Shown here piece by piece: positions 24,637-33,893 of a stretch of DNA of 64,000 nt. Source of the DNA: Nocardia sp. CDC159. Lineage in GTDB: Bacteria; Actinomycetota; Actinomycetes; Mycobacteriales; Mycobacteriaceae. Each line of letters opens with the position of its first letter. The first letter of the stretch is position 1. Under the pieces are notes generated by a model. The model had not been told where the DNA came from, did not search any database, and saw only the letters and a list, made by a program, of their open reading frames with translations. The stretch spans positions 186,001 to 250,000 of the forward strand of contig NZ_JAMRXH010000008.1 in assembly GCF_023740735.1 (NCBI RefSeq), given 5' to 3'. A program made the translations under genes and the position numbers.

Positions 24637-26825
24637 GGTTCGATCACCGGCTTCACCTTCTCGACCTGCGGACCGAATGCCTCCTCGAGATGCTTGACCG
24701 AGTCGAGGAACTTGGCCCGCTTGTGTTCACCGCGGCCGTTCGCACCATTGGCGGCTCCGGGTGGCGCGGCCGGTGGGATGCCTCCCATGGGACCGGCCTG
24801 CCCGAGCCCCGGCGGCATATTCGGGCCGTACGGGATGGCCGCGCGCGGGAACAGCTTCGACGGCTCCGCCGGATTCGCCGGTCCGGCATGGCCATTCGGT
24901 CCACCGGCGCCACCGCCCGCACCGCCGCCACCACCCGGGATGTCCATTCCGGGCAGTTTTCCGGAGGCGGCCAGGCCCGCCAGCGCGGCGCCACCCTGCA
25001 TCGCCGCCGTCGTCACTCCCTGAATGCCCTGCGACAGGGCATTGGCCAGCTGGGGCAGCACGCTCTGCATCGGGTTCTGCGGCAGCGTCGGAGGTTGCGT
25101 GGAACCCGGATCCGTCTGGGGCGGAGGCGTTTTGGGATCCGTTATCGGACTGGCGGGCGGTGCGCTGGGAGGTTTCGAGCCCTTCCCCGATCCGTCACCC
25201 GCACCAGGCGGCGGCGACAGGCGCGAGCTGGGCGGCGGAGTTCCGGCGCCGGACCCGGCGCCGGAACTTCCGCCGCCGCTCTTGCCCGCACCACTACCGC
25301 TTTCGCCGCCGCCGCTCTTGCCGCCGCCGCTGCCGCTGCCGCTCTTGCCGCCGCCGCTACCACTCTGGCCGCCGCCGCTGCCTTTGCTGCCCGAGCCACC
25401 GGCGCCGCTGCCGTTTCCGGACCCGCCCTTGCCGTTGCCCTCCGACTTACCGCTGTAGTTGGAACTCTGTTCGTTGCCGGTGCCCTTGGAGCCGTAGGGG
25501 CTGTTCGGGTTCTTGTTGTTGAAGGGGCTGTTCGGATTGTTGGGGTTGAACGGACTGTACGGATTGTTCGGATTGTTGGGACTGTTGGGGTTGAACGGGC
25601 TCGCCGGATTGTTCGGGTTGTACAGGCTGTTCGGGTTGTTGGGATTGTATGGACTATTGGGGTCGGTCGTGTTTATCGGGCCGTTGTTTGTACCGTTGTT
25701 GTTGGTACCGTTATTATTATTATTATTGTTGTTGTTATTGTTGGCAGGCGGCGGGGGCGGGCCGATCATCGCGATTGCCGGCATAGCGGCCACCGCGCCG
25801 TTGATACCTTCGACGTAATGCTTGTTGTAGGCCTCACGGTATTCGCGCAGGCGATCGTTGTATTTGCAGCCGTGGTAATCGTACTCCGGCATGCTGTTGA
25901 AGGTCCGCCACAACCATTGGGAGCAGTAGACCAGGTCCTTGCCGAGCTGATTCATGCTCTCGGTGAACTTCATCGACTCGTCTCGGAACCGCTGTACCGC
26001 CTTGATCGCGGCATCCTTGCCCGTTCCGCTCCAGGCGTCCTCCTTGACGCGCCGCAACTTCTCGTTGAAGGCATCGAGGTCGGCCCCCAGACTGCCGGCC
26101 ATCCAGGTGTAGCGGGCGCCCGCCTCGTTCGCCCGCCAGTCGCTGCCGATGAGCGAGCGACCGAAATCCACGAAGCCCGCGATATCGAAGGAGGCGGCCG
26201 CTCGCACGGCAATGGGCACCGCGCCGTCGGCATTGCTCGGAGGAGTCAATTTGGCTATGTCGCCACCGGGTTTGTCCGGCCTGATGTCGATCGGAGCATT
26301 CTGCGGAGGCTTCGGCTTGATCCCACCCATGCCGCCGATCGCGTCGATATCGGCCGCCGACTTACCGTCCGCGGCCAGATAGGCCCTCATCGCCGCGATG
26401 AAGGTGTCACCCATGTTCTCCAACACCTTGGACATCAGATTCATACCCTGAACGACGTCATTGCCCTTTTGGTTGAATCTGACCGCGAGTGCCCTGCCAC
26501 CGGGTTCGAGGTGGGAGAACGGTCGCAGATTGTTCATGCCGTTGTTGGTGATGAAGTCTCGGTAACCGATGATCGTCGCGACCAGATCGCGGCACGCCTC
26601 GGCGCACGCTTTCACCGCCGCCGGATCGACCCGGAGGGTCCTGTTGTTCGCCTGGTCCCTCAGGCTGGACCACTCGGTCGGATCCTTGACGTTCTTCGCG
26701 ATGTCGTCGCCGTCCCGGTTGGGGTCCGACGCACCGGGCTCGGTGGGCGCGCTGTTCGGCTTCTTTTCCGTTGGCTCGGCTTTCGGCTTGCCGTCGGGAT
26801 CTTTGTCAAGATCAACTTTTGCCAT
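24633..26825 (-). CDS. EspB/PPE-like ESX secreted protein with Asn-rich and Gly/Ser repeats
   Basis: A 730-aa protein. Residues 65-160 form a helical hairpin with a CAEAC motif (Cys74, Cys78) and a YxxxD export motif (Tyr149 to Asp153). A second helical part holds a WXG-type turn (AWSGTG, about residue 265). Residues 360-445 are an unusual Asn tract followed by NPNSP-type repeats. Next comes a Gly/Ser/Lys low-complexity stretch (about 460-545) and then a Pro/Ala/Gly-rich region with a final helix. The layout matches EspB or fused PE-PPE substrates. The stop overlaps the EspG start, consistent with chaperone-client pairing. The homologue at 55258-57078 shares the N-terminal half but not the Asn repeats. 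Secretion is inferred from motifs. Confidence 0.75.
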   Translation of the reverse strand: MAKVDLDKDPDGKPKAEPTEKKPNSAPTEPGASDPNRDGDDIAKNVKDPTEWSSLRDQANNRTLRVDPAAVKACAEACRDLVATIIGYRDFITNNGMNNLRPFSHLEPGGRALAVRFNQKGNDVVQGMNLMSKVLENMGDTFIAAMRAYLAADGKSAADIDAIGGMGGIKPKPPQNAPIDIRPDKPGGDIAKLTPPSNADGAVPIAVRAAASFDIAGFVDFGRSLIGSDWRANEAGARYTWMAGSLGADLDAFNEKLRRVKEDAWSGTGKDAAIKAVQRFRDESMKFTESMNQLGKDLVYCSQWLWRTFNSMPEYDYHGCKYNDRLREYREAYNKHYVEGINGAVAAMPAIAMIGPPPPPANNNNNNNNNNNGTNNNGTNNGPINTTDPNSPYNPNNPNSLYNPNNPASPFNPNSPNNPNNPYSPFNPNNPNSPFNNKNPNSPYGSKGTGNEQSSNYSGKSEGNGKGGSGNGSGAGGSGSKGSGGGQSGSGGGKSGSGSGGGKSGGGESGSGAGKSGGGSSGAGSGAGTPPPSSRLSPPPGAGDGSGKGSKPPSAPPASPITDPKTPPPQTDPGSTQPPTLPQNPMQSVLPQLANALSQGIQGVTTAAMQGGAALAGLAASGKLPGMDIPGGGGGAGGGAGGPNGHAGPANPAEPSKLFPRAAIPYGPNMPPGLGQAGPMGGIPPAAPPGAANGANGRGEHKRAKFLDSVKHLEEAFGPQVEKVKPVIEP
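25494..25745 (-). repeat. Asn-rich tandem repeats (coding)
   Basis: This stretch encodes a run of eleven Asn followed by degenerate NPN-S/N-x repeats. The DNA is AT-rich (runs of ATT/GTT triplets on the plus strand), in contrast with the GC-rich surroundings. The repeats stay in frame, so they are part of the protein. Slippage-prone triplet runs suggest that length could vary between strains. Confidence 0.85.
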
Positions 26826-26889
26826 TCGGCCCTACTCCTCGATCGATCGTGTTCGTTGCCGTGTCGTCCGAGACGGGACGTGACGACCG

Positions 26890-29800
26890 CTAGGTTCGAC
26901 GTTTGCCATCGGCTCCCACACCGCTCGCCGCATCCCGTTCCGAACCCGCGACCTCGGGCGGCCTCGATGCCGTGGGACCGAAGCCGTCCAGGGTGAACGG
27001 AATGTCCACGTCGTCATCGGATCTCGAACCATCGGTTCCCTCCGATGGGGACGGCATGAGCACCGACTTCGGTATCGGTCGGCGGCGGTGCTCCGAACCC
27101 TTCTTCTCCTTGCGATCCGACTGTCCCGACGCCGCTCCGGACGAACCTCCCGGAGCCGCAGGCATACCCGGGGGCATCATGCCGCCCGGCGGCATCGGCC
27201 CGCCCGGCTCGTGCGAGGCCCCCGGTTCGACCGGCGGCTGCCAGGAACCGGGCCATACCGCGGGTTCGGTAGGCATCGATCCAGCGGTTCGTTGCGCCCC
27301 GCCGACCGGCCGATACGGCGCCAACGGTCGAGCGGAGTCCGACTCACCCGGCTGTCGCGCGCCGCCGCCCGCACCGGCGGGCTCGGTCGCGCCGCTACCC
27401 GGGACATCCTCTCCCCCAGGGGCGTCCGAGGACATCGGCGCTCCCGACGATCCGGGCGGCCCGGCATGTTTCGCCGGCGCGAACATCCCAGCCGCTGCGG
27501 CGGAGTTCGCCGGGCGTAGCGCATCCATGGCTGTCGAGAGATCGCGCAGCGCCGAAAGCCCTTGGCGGCCGGTGAGTTCCGGGGAACGCTGGAACGCCGA
27601 CTGATTCGGCGATGCCGGCGGCCCCGGGGGCTTCGTCGATTCCGAGGGCCCGGGGGGCATGTTCGATTGCGCCGCGGGCGGCGCTGTCGACCCGGGTTCG
27701 GGAGGCTCCGTCGATTCCGGCTCGGGAGGCTCGGGCGGCTCGGGGGGCTCCGTCGATTCCGGCTCAGGGGGCTCGGGCGGCTCCGTCGATTCCGGCTCAG
27801 GAGGCTCCGTCGATTCCGGCTCGGGAGGCTCCGTCGATCCCGGCTCGGGAGGCTCCGGCGGCTCCGTCGATTCCGGCTCAGGGGGCTCCGGCGGGTACGG
27901 CGGGTACGGCGGGTACGGCGGATAGGGTGGGTACGGCGGGTTCTGCGTCCCGGTGTCCCGGCCCCCCGGCGGAATCCACGCCTCGGGTTCCGGCGCCGAC
28001 GGTCCCTCGTACGGCTCGGGCAGCGGGGTGATGTGCGGCACGCGCCGGGGCCGCGTCTTCCCGGTGAGATCGCTGCCGTCCACCCAGGGGTTCTTCCGCG
28101 GGGCCGGCGCCTGCTGGGCGCCGTCGGGATCGTTGACGTGCACCATGTCGTCCCTGTCGACCCGCCACGTCGTGCCGTCCGGCCGACTGCCCCACGAGGC
28201 GCCGTCCGGATCGATCACCCGCACCGCGCCGTCGGGTCGGATCTCCCTGACCTGCAACACATTCCCGTCGGAATCCCGTTCCGTCACCCGCACGATCCCA
28301 TTGGGCTGGATCTCCCGCGTGATGTTCGACCCGCCGTTCGGATCGGTGGCGGTGAAGCGCACCCCGCCCCCGTCGACCTCCGACACCGAGCCATCGGCGT
28401 GGGTGATCTTGAATCCGTTGGACGTCTTCTCCAGCCTCGCCCCGTTGGAGAGGGTCTTCGGCTCGTCGAGCATGTTCGGCCCGGAGGCGACCCGGTTCCC
28501 GTGCGCATCGAACACTCGCAGCTCGGGGTCGACCAACTGCCGCAGGGGAGCCCACCTGCGCTCGAGTTCGTAGACGGTGCCGTCGGCGTCGTAGACCCTC
28601 GTCGTGCCCCTGGGGATGTATTCCAGCCCGGTCCCATCGGGCCGGCTCAGCTGCACCGTGCTCGGTTTGCGCGGTCCGTCCTGGTTCAGCCCGAAGATGC
28701 GATCGGCCAGACTGAACTCCAGCGACTTGTCCAGGTTGCTGAAGCCGGTGGTGAACGTGCGGGAACCGTCGGGGTGGAAGGTCGCCATCCCACCCTGCGG
28801 GTCGGTGGGGTTGAGCACCGAATGCCTGGTCCCATCCGGATCGACAACCACGGTGCCGGTGGCATCCGTCGTCTGTGTGGTGCCGTCCGCGCTGGTCACG
28901 ACGATCGGCCGAGCGGGCCCGGTCGCCACCGTGGCGCCGTCGGGCTTGTGCACGGTGGTGTCCCCCTCCGGGGTGGTCACCCGCAGGGTGCCATCGGGGT
29001 CGAAGCGGGTCTTCTCCCCAGTGGGCGAGGCGATCTCGGCGGAACCATCGGATTTGACGGTCGTGGTCCACCCCTCGGGTCCGGTCGTCCGCACCGAACC
29101 GTCGGGGAGGATCGTGCGCGTCGTCCGATCCGGTCCGTCGAAACTCGTTTCCTCCAACCGGCGACCCCTGGCCAGGCCGAGGTGCTCGGCGGAGTTGAGT
29201 ATCGATTCGACCGAACCGTCGGGACGGATCCGCAGCAATCGGGGTTCGTCCGGCCGGCCTACGAAAATGGTGCCGTCCGCGTCGACCAGGTGCCTCGTCC
29301 CGTCGGGAGAGGTCACCAGGACACCATTGTCATTCTTCTCGTAACCGCCGCGATCGGTCGGCACGAAGCGGCTCGTGCCGTCCGGCTCGGTGATCACGGT
29401 CGGTCTGTCCGGGCCGGACGTCACGGTGGTGCCGTCCGGCTCGAACCGCTGTTTCTCGCCGGTGGGCGAGACGTATTCGGTTGTGCCGTCCCGCCGGACG
29501 GTCGTGGTCGTGCCGTCCGGGCCGGTGGTCCGCACCGAACCGTCGGCGAGCACGGTGTGCCGAGTGCCGTCCGCGCGGCCGAAGCTCGGTTCACGGCCGG
29601 GGTCGGTTGCGGCCGACCGAGCGGGTTCATCGCTCGGCCTCGACCGCGCGGTGACGAAGTCCACCGCCCCGTCCGGGCCGATCCGCAGCACGTGCTCGTC
29701 GCCGGGACGGCCGACGGCCAGGTTGCCGTCGGCATCTATCAGGTGCCTCGTGCCGTCCGGAGACGTGACCCGGATGGCGCCATCGGGGTTCCGCTCCCAA

Positions 29801-32652
29801 AGGACCGTGTTCTCCGGCGGCTGGGGCGGTGTTGTCGGAGCCTGGTGCTCCCGCGTTCCCGGGCCCGCGGACTGCTGCCGATCGTCGGTTCCGAAGGGAT
29901 GGCGCACGAGGGACCGGTCGTCCGAGTCGACCGGCGTCGGACGCGGATCGGGCGGCGTCGGTGGGTCGCCGGGGCCGGCCGGCTCCTCGGCATCCGCACG
30001 CGGGCCGGGCTCGTGCACGGCCACGCGGCCATCGGGGTCGAAGATCGTCTTCGTCCCGGTGGGCGACGTGAACTCGGTTGTGCCGTCGGGTTTGACGATG
30101 GTGGCCCAGCCGTCGGGCGTGGTGGTGCGCACCGAGCCGTCGGGGAGCACCGAGTGCTCCGTACCGTCCGGCCGCAGCACGATTTGCCCGGGCGCGGCAC
30201 GACCGAGCGTTGATCCGCCGCGCGGGTCGACGGGATCGTTGGCCACCACGTCGACGGTGCCGTCCGGACGCAGCCGCAACAGCTGCGAATCGGTGGACCG
30301 GCCCACGAGGATGTTGCCGTCGGAGTCGACCAGATGCCGCGTGCCGTCGGGCGAGGTGACCAGGATGTTTCCGGCGGCATCCCGGCGCCACCCCGGCTCG
30401 CTGCCGATTCCGGTATGAGCGGATGCTGTGCCACCACCGCCGGGACCGCCTCCGTGCCCGCTCGTCGGCGGGGACGCGAGAGAGCGCTCGTCGGGGGTCG
30501 CCGACAGGGGGTGTCGTGGCGCGTTGTGGCCGGATGCCGACGGATTCGTCCCCTGGCCACCGGGCCCGCTCGCGGTCGGACCGGACGCATTCGGTCCGTC
30601 GCCCGGGCCCGCCGGCGGTAGCAGCCGTCGATACGGCAGCGATCCATCCCCGCCGGATGTGTTGCGGGACAGGGGGACCGACGGCGCCGGGGTGTCCGGG
30701 ACGCTCGACGACGCTCGGACCGATGGCGCAGCCTGCTCTCCCGGCGCTCGCCCGCCGGTCCCCGGGGGACCGACCGGTGAACCGGTCGAGGATGCGGTGA
30801 CCCCCGCGGCCTGCGGCCCCCTGCCGCCGGGATCGCCGACCCCGGCAGCCGGTGGCGGCATGGACGCGGCACGGCCGACCGGACTCGCGGGTGGAGCCGA
30901 CGACGAGTTGGCGGCACCGGAGGAGTTTCCGGCGTTGCCCGCGCCGACGGCCGGCGAATAGGTCCCACCGGCAGCGAGACTCGCGGGGCCTACGGTCGTT
31001 GGGCTGGCCCCACCCGAGGAACTCCCGGCAGTGCCAGTTGACGCATTGGCCCCACCGCCACCCACGGCCGGGGCAGCCGCCGCCCCGGTGCGGTGCCCGG
31101 TACTTACGGTTGTCGAATTCGAGCTTCCACCAGTCGTATTCGCGCCGCCGCCAGACGTACCCGGGCCACCGCCAGACGTACCCGGGCCACCGCCACGCGT
31201 ATCGGCGCCATTGACCGCCGCACCGGGCGAGGTCGCGCCACCACCGGGCGAATTCCCCTCACCACCAGCCGAATTCGTCCCATCCCGCAGCGAGTTCGCG
31301 CCTCCGCCAGCCGAATTCGCCGCACCACCGGGCGAGTTCGCGCCACCACCGGGTGAGCTTGCGCCACCACCGGGCGAGCTTGCGCCACCACCGGGCGAGC
31401 TTGCGCCATTGCCCCCCGAAGTCGTGTTGCCACCAGGCGAGTTCGCCGCGCTGCCACCGCCAGCTGGCCGAGCCGCGGCCCCGTCCGAACCGTTGACCGG
31501 CGTGCTCGGCCGGCTCGCCTCGGCATTCGAGACACCGGTCGCCGACGGAGAGGACGCCGCCCGCGCGTTCGAGTTCGCCGCCGGCGCCACCGGCGGCGGT
31601 CCGCTTCCTACACCCCGGCTGTGCAAAGCGCCCGCGCCGACCGGGGTGGTGGGGCGCGCGGGCGGAACAGACCCCTCCGGCATCCAGTCGACGTCGAAGT
31701 TCTTTCCCCTCGGGTAGGCGTTGATCCCCCAGAATCCCCGCGCCGCACCGCCGATGCCGCCCCGCGCCGCGCCGCCGGCCCAACCGTAGGGACTGCCCAT
31801 GCCGGCCCAGTCGCCGGTGATGGTCGAAGCCGCGACACCCGATACCGCGGTGCCGAACACCCCTCCGACGGCGCCGACGAACGCGCCGTTCCCCGTTCGC
31901 ACCCACCGGCTCTCCATCGCGTTGCCCAGCCATTTGCTGGTCCGATTGCCGAGGATGTCGGCGAACACTCGCCCGAACGGTGAGGCGACGGCGGAGCCGA
32001 ACAACGAAACCCCGAACTGAGTGCCGTCGAAATTCCGCCGCGTCCCACCGGCGATCTGCCCGACCTGAACGCCCGCGTCGATCGCGCCGGAAATGAGCAT
32101 GGCCTCGAGGATCTTCACCACGTAACTCTTGGCGAGATTGGCGAATTTCTGACCGAACAGCGACAACAGGCGGGCGACGATTTGTTCCTGGAAAAGCAGT
32201 TCCATTCGCCTGACTATGGAACGGGTCGCCGCGATGGCCGCCGCCTCGACGGCCGGCGCCGTGGGCGGAAACAGCCACGCCCACATGATCTCGATGGCCA
32301 GCGCGATCAATGAAATGATGATGTTCAGTTTGGCGGCCTCGATCTGGGTGGCCATGTCGAACGCCGAATCGGACACGGTGTTCATGTATTTCGCCAGCGA
32401 ATCCAGCGAATGGTCGCCGGAGAGCAGCTGATCGAACAGCTTCCCGATCTGTTCCCCGCCGAACCCGGCCGGGTAGGCGTCCACGGCCTGCCGCTTGACG
32501 GCCTCGATGTCCGGCACCACCCGGCGCAGCGCCTCGGCGGCGTCCTTCCACGCCTGCGACACCTCCCGCATGACGGTCTCGTCGCCCTGCGGCCACGCGC
32601 TGCCCGCGATCCAGCCCAGCCACTGCAGTTCCGGCGGGAAATAGATTCCCAT
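26890..32652 (-). CDS. CpnT-N-domain protein with PDG beta repeats and Pro-Glu repeats
   Basis: A 1920-aa protein. Residues 1-320 are the CpnT-like N-terminal domain (LQWLGWIAGSAWPQGDE, PPTAPAVEAAAI, Gly-rich segment). Residues 320-750 are a Gly/Ser/Ala/Pro linker. Residues about 750-1500 hold three blocks of roughly 130-180 aa, each made of short strands ending in PDGT, PDGS or similar (for example VTSPDGTRHLVD), followed by more irregular repeats. Then come TRPRRVPHITPLPE, PPYPPY repeats and PPEPESTEPPEP repeats, and a tail with VDIPFTLDGF. No catalytic motif is visible, so it looks structural, a stalk or adhesin-like scaffold (inference). It starts 17 nt after the YbaB/EspL-like gene and is followed by the EspB-like gene after 64 nt. 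Confidence 0.8.
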   Translation of the reverse strand: MGIYFPPELQWLGWIAGSAWPQGDETVMREVSQAWKDAAEALRRVVPDIEAVKRQAVDAYPAGFGGEQIGKLFDQLLSGDHSLDSLAKYMNTVSDSAFDMATQIEAAKLNIIISLIALAIEIMWAWLFPPTAPAVEAAAIAATRSIVRRMELLFQEQIVARLLSLFGQKFANLAKSYVVKILEAMLISGAIDAGVQVGQIAGGTRRNFDGTQFGVSLFGSAVASPFGRVFADILGNRTSKWLGNAMESRWVRTGNGAFVGAVGGVFGTAVSGVAASTITGDWAGMGSPYGWAGGAARGGIGGAARGFWGINAYPRGKNFDVDWMPEGSVPPARPTTPVGAGALHSRGVGSGPPPVAPAANSNARAASSPSATGVSNAEASRPSTPVNGSDGAAARPAGGGSAANSPGGNTTSGGNGASSPGGGASSPGGGASSPGGGANSPGGAANSAGGGANSLRDGTNSAGGEGNSPGGGATSPGAAVNGADTRGGGPGTSGGGPGTSGGGANTTGGSSNSTTVSTGHRTGAAAAPAVGGGGANASTGTAGSSSGGASPTTVGPASLAAGGTYSPAVGAGNAGNSSGAANSSSAPPASPVGRAASMPPPAAGVGDPGGRGPQAAGVTASSTGSPVGPPGTGGRAPGEQAAPSVRASSSVPDTPAPSVPLSRNTSGGDGSLPYRRLLPPAGPGDGPNASGPTASGPGGQGTNPSASGHNAPRHPLSATPDERSLASPPTSGHGGGPGGGGTASAHTGIGSEPGWRRDAAGNILVTSPDGTRHLVDSDGNILVGRSTDSQLLRLRPDGTVDVVANDPVDPRGGSTLGRAAPGQIVLRPDGTEHSVLPDGSVRTTTPDGWATIVKPDGTTEFTSPTGTKTIFDPDGRVAVHEPGPRADAEEPAGPGDPPTPPDPRPTPVDSDDRSLVRHPFGTDDRQQSAGPGTREHQAPTTPPQPPENTVLWERNPDGAIRVTSPDGTRHLIDADGNLAVGRPGDEHVLRIGPDGAVDFVTARSRPSDEPARSAATDPGREPSFGRADGTRHTVLADGSVRTTGPDGTTTTVRRDGTTEYVSPTGEKQRFEPDGTTVTSGPDRPTVITEPDGTSRFVPTDRGGYEKNDNGVLVTSPDGTRHLVDADGTIFVGRPDEPRLLRIRPDGSVESILNSAEHLGLARGRRLEETSFDGPDRTTRTILPDGSVRTTGPEGWTTTVKSDGSAEIASPTGEKTRFDPDGTLRVTTPEGDTTVHKPDGATVATGPARPIVVTSADGTTQTTDATGTVVVDPDGTRHSVLNPTDPQGGMATFHPDGSRTFTTGFSNLDKSLEFSLADRIFGLNQDGPRKPSTVQLSRPDGTGLEYIPRGTTRVYDADGTVYELERRWAPLRQLVDPELRVFDAHGNRVASGPNMLDEPKTLSNGARLEKTSNGFKITHADGSVSEVDGGGVRFTATDPNGGSNITREIQPNGIVRVTERDSDGNVLQVREIRPDGAVRVIDPDGASWGSRPDGTTWRVDRDDMVHVNDPDGAQQAPAPRKNPWVDGSDLTGKTRPRRVPHITPLPEPYEGPSAPEPEAWIPPGGRDTGTQNPPYPPYPPYPPYPPYPPEPPEPESTEPPEPPEPGSTEPPEPESTEPPEPESTEPPEPPEPESTEPPEPPEPPEPESTEPPEPGSTAPPAAQSNMPPGPSESTKPPGPPASPNQSAFQRSPELTGRQGLSALRDLSTAMDALRPANSAAAAGMFAPAKHAGPPGSSGAPMSSDAPGGEDVPGSGATEPAGAGGGARQPGESDSARPLAPYRPVGGAQRTAGSMPTEPAVWPGSWQPPVEPGASHEPGGPMPPGGMMPPGMPAAPGGSSGAASGQSDRKEKKGSEHRRRPIPKSVLMPSPSEGTDGSRSDDDVDIPFTLDGFGPTASRPPEVAGSERDAASGVGADGKRRT
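27688..27942 (-). repeat. Pro-Glu and Pro-Tyr tandem repeats (coding)
   Basis: The DNA contains short tandem units encoding EPESTEPPEPP-type repeats (27688-27890) and 9-bp units encoding PPY (27892-27942). They sit in the C-terminal linker of the 1920-aa protein and keep the reading frame. Confidence 0.85.
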
Positions 32653-32669
32653 CGAGATCCGATCTCAGT

Positions 32670-33167
32670 TCATCTGTCTTGGTCGCTGACCAGCGAGCGC
32701 CGAGCCGGAAATCGGTAGGCGCCATCGGCTTCCGTGGTGTCGTGCGCCTGGAGCCGCTCGGGCGAATTCGGCGGCGCGGTCGACGCGGGCGGTGTCACCG
32801 GCATCATCGAACCGAGATCGGGCGCGCCCTCGATCATCTCGGACAGGCGCGGCAACCGGGCCTTGCGCTCCCGGAGGGGATCCATGAGTTCTCGTCCGAG
32901 GCGAGCCGCATCGGCGGCGGCGGCCTGCACGGCCTCGGTCATGGCCGCGGCGATCTCGTCGTAGGTCAGGTCATCGATATCGTCGGAGAATCGCGTTTCC
33001 ACGAGAATCCCATCGGCGTTGACGGTCACGGTTATTCGTTTGTCGCAGGCCGTGACGGTCGCAGTGAGCCGCGCGCGTTCCCGTTGGATCTTCGCGATAC
33101 CCGTCAACTGGGCGGTCAACTCTTCCATCATCATTGCCGCGTCGGCTTTCAAACGCTCGTTCACCAT
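32670..33167 (-). CDS. YbaB/EbfC-family (EspL-like) protein
   Basis: A 165-aa protein with the YbaB/EbfC pattern: helix (EELTAQLTGIAKIQRER), strands with VTVNADGILVETRF, then DDLTYDEIAAAMTEAVQAAA. The start at 33167 (MVNERLKAD) is chosen because GGAGG lies 6 nt upstream; a start 12 codons further up has no such site. It is the first gene of the minus-strand train and lies 17 nt before the 1920-aa CpnT-N-domain protein. It closely resembles the divergent protein at 33365 (both have an NADG strand followed by DIDDL.YDEIAAA), which suggests duplication. Confidence 0.87.
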   Translation of the reverse strand: MVNERLKADAAMMMEELTAQLTGIAKIQRERARLTATVTACDKRITVTVNADGILVETRFSDDIDDLTYDEIAAAMTEAVQAAAADAARLGRELMDPLRERKARLPRLSEMIEGAPDLGSMMPVTPPASTAPPNSPERLQAHDTTEADGAYRFPARRSLVSDQDR

Positions 33168-33364
33168 AAACAGCCTCCGCTCGCAGATGCCACCAGTTGC
33201 CATTCAACACCGGTGCCGTCACAACGACGTCATTCGGCCGTCAACGCGGGATAATCCGCGGCTGCCGAACCCCTCGGATCCGGTAGCGTGCAACGTGGAA
33301 AAGCGGGCGCGGCGGGCGTCGGCGGCGCTTTTCCGAAATCCGTCGGGCGGTAGGAGATTTCGAC
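33168..33364. promoter_or_regulatory. divergent control region between two effector operons
   Basis: This 197-bp gap separates divergent YbaB/EspL-like genes and must hold promoters for both trains. On the plus strand a weak candidate is CTGCCG (33262-33267), a 16-bp spacer, then TAGCGT (33284-33289). No equally clear pair was found on the minus strand. The assignment rests on gene orientation; the exact elements are uncertain. Confidence 0.45.
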
Positions 33365-33835
33365 GTGACCAACGACCGGGCGAAGGCCGACCTCGCAGAC
33401 CTGTTCGATACCGTCAACACGCATATCCGGTCCATTGCGGAGGCCCAGCGACAGCGCACCGCCCTCACCGCCGCCGCCTCCGCCGGCGAAGGTCGGGTCC
33501 ATATCACGGTGAACGCCGACGGCGTGGTCATCGAGACCAGGTTCGCCGAGGACATCGACGATCTGGACTACGACGAGATCGCCGCGGCGGTCACGGAAGC
33601 GACCCAGCTGGCGGCGGTCGAGGTCGCGCGCCGCGCCGAGGAATTGATCGCCCCCATCCGCTCCACCCGGTCCCGGCTGCCCAGCCTGTCGGAGATCGTC
33701 GCCGACCTGCCCGATCTGCGAGCCAAGGTGCCCGAACCGCAGCGGGCGCCCATGGATCCGCCCTCGGCGCGTCGACATCTCGACTACTCCGATACCCCCC
33801 GCGCGCGGTCGGCGGTCGCCGACGACGGTTACTGA
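33365..33835 (+). CDS. YbaB/EbfC-family (EspL-like) protein
   Basis: A 156-aa protein starting at GTG, with AGGAG 8 nt upstream. It has the YbaB pattern: N-terminal helix (LFDTVNTHIRSIAEAQRQR), HITVNADGVVIETRF strands, DDLDYDEIAAAVTEA helix, and a Pro-rich tail. It lies 58 nt before the 3825-aa toxin gene. As in the minus-strand train, it directly precedes a CpnT-N-domain protein, so a role as its partner or expression modulator is plausible but unproven. Confidence 0.87.
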   Translation: MTNDRAKADLADLFDTVNTHIRSIAEAQRQRTALTAAASAGEGRVHITVNADGVVIETRFAEDIDDLDYDEIAAAVTEATQLAAVEVARRAEELIAPIRSTRSRLPSLSEIVADLPDLRAKVPEPQRAPMDPPSARRHLDYSDTPRARSAVADDGY

Positions 33836-33893
33836 TTCGGTTCCCGAAAAGCTTGTACCGGAGTGAATTCGGCTCTGCCATGGAGATCTGAAC

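Noticed and set aside
25494..27942. Tandem repeats at 25494-25745 and 27688-27942 as a CRISPR-like array
   Set aside because: Units are short, contiguous, in frame and coding; there are no spacers.
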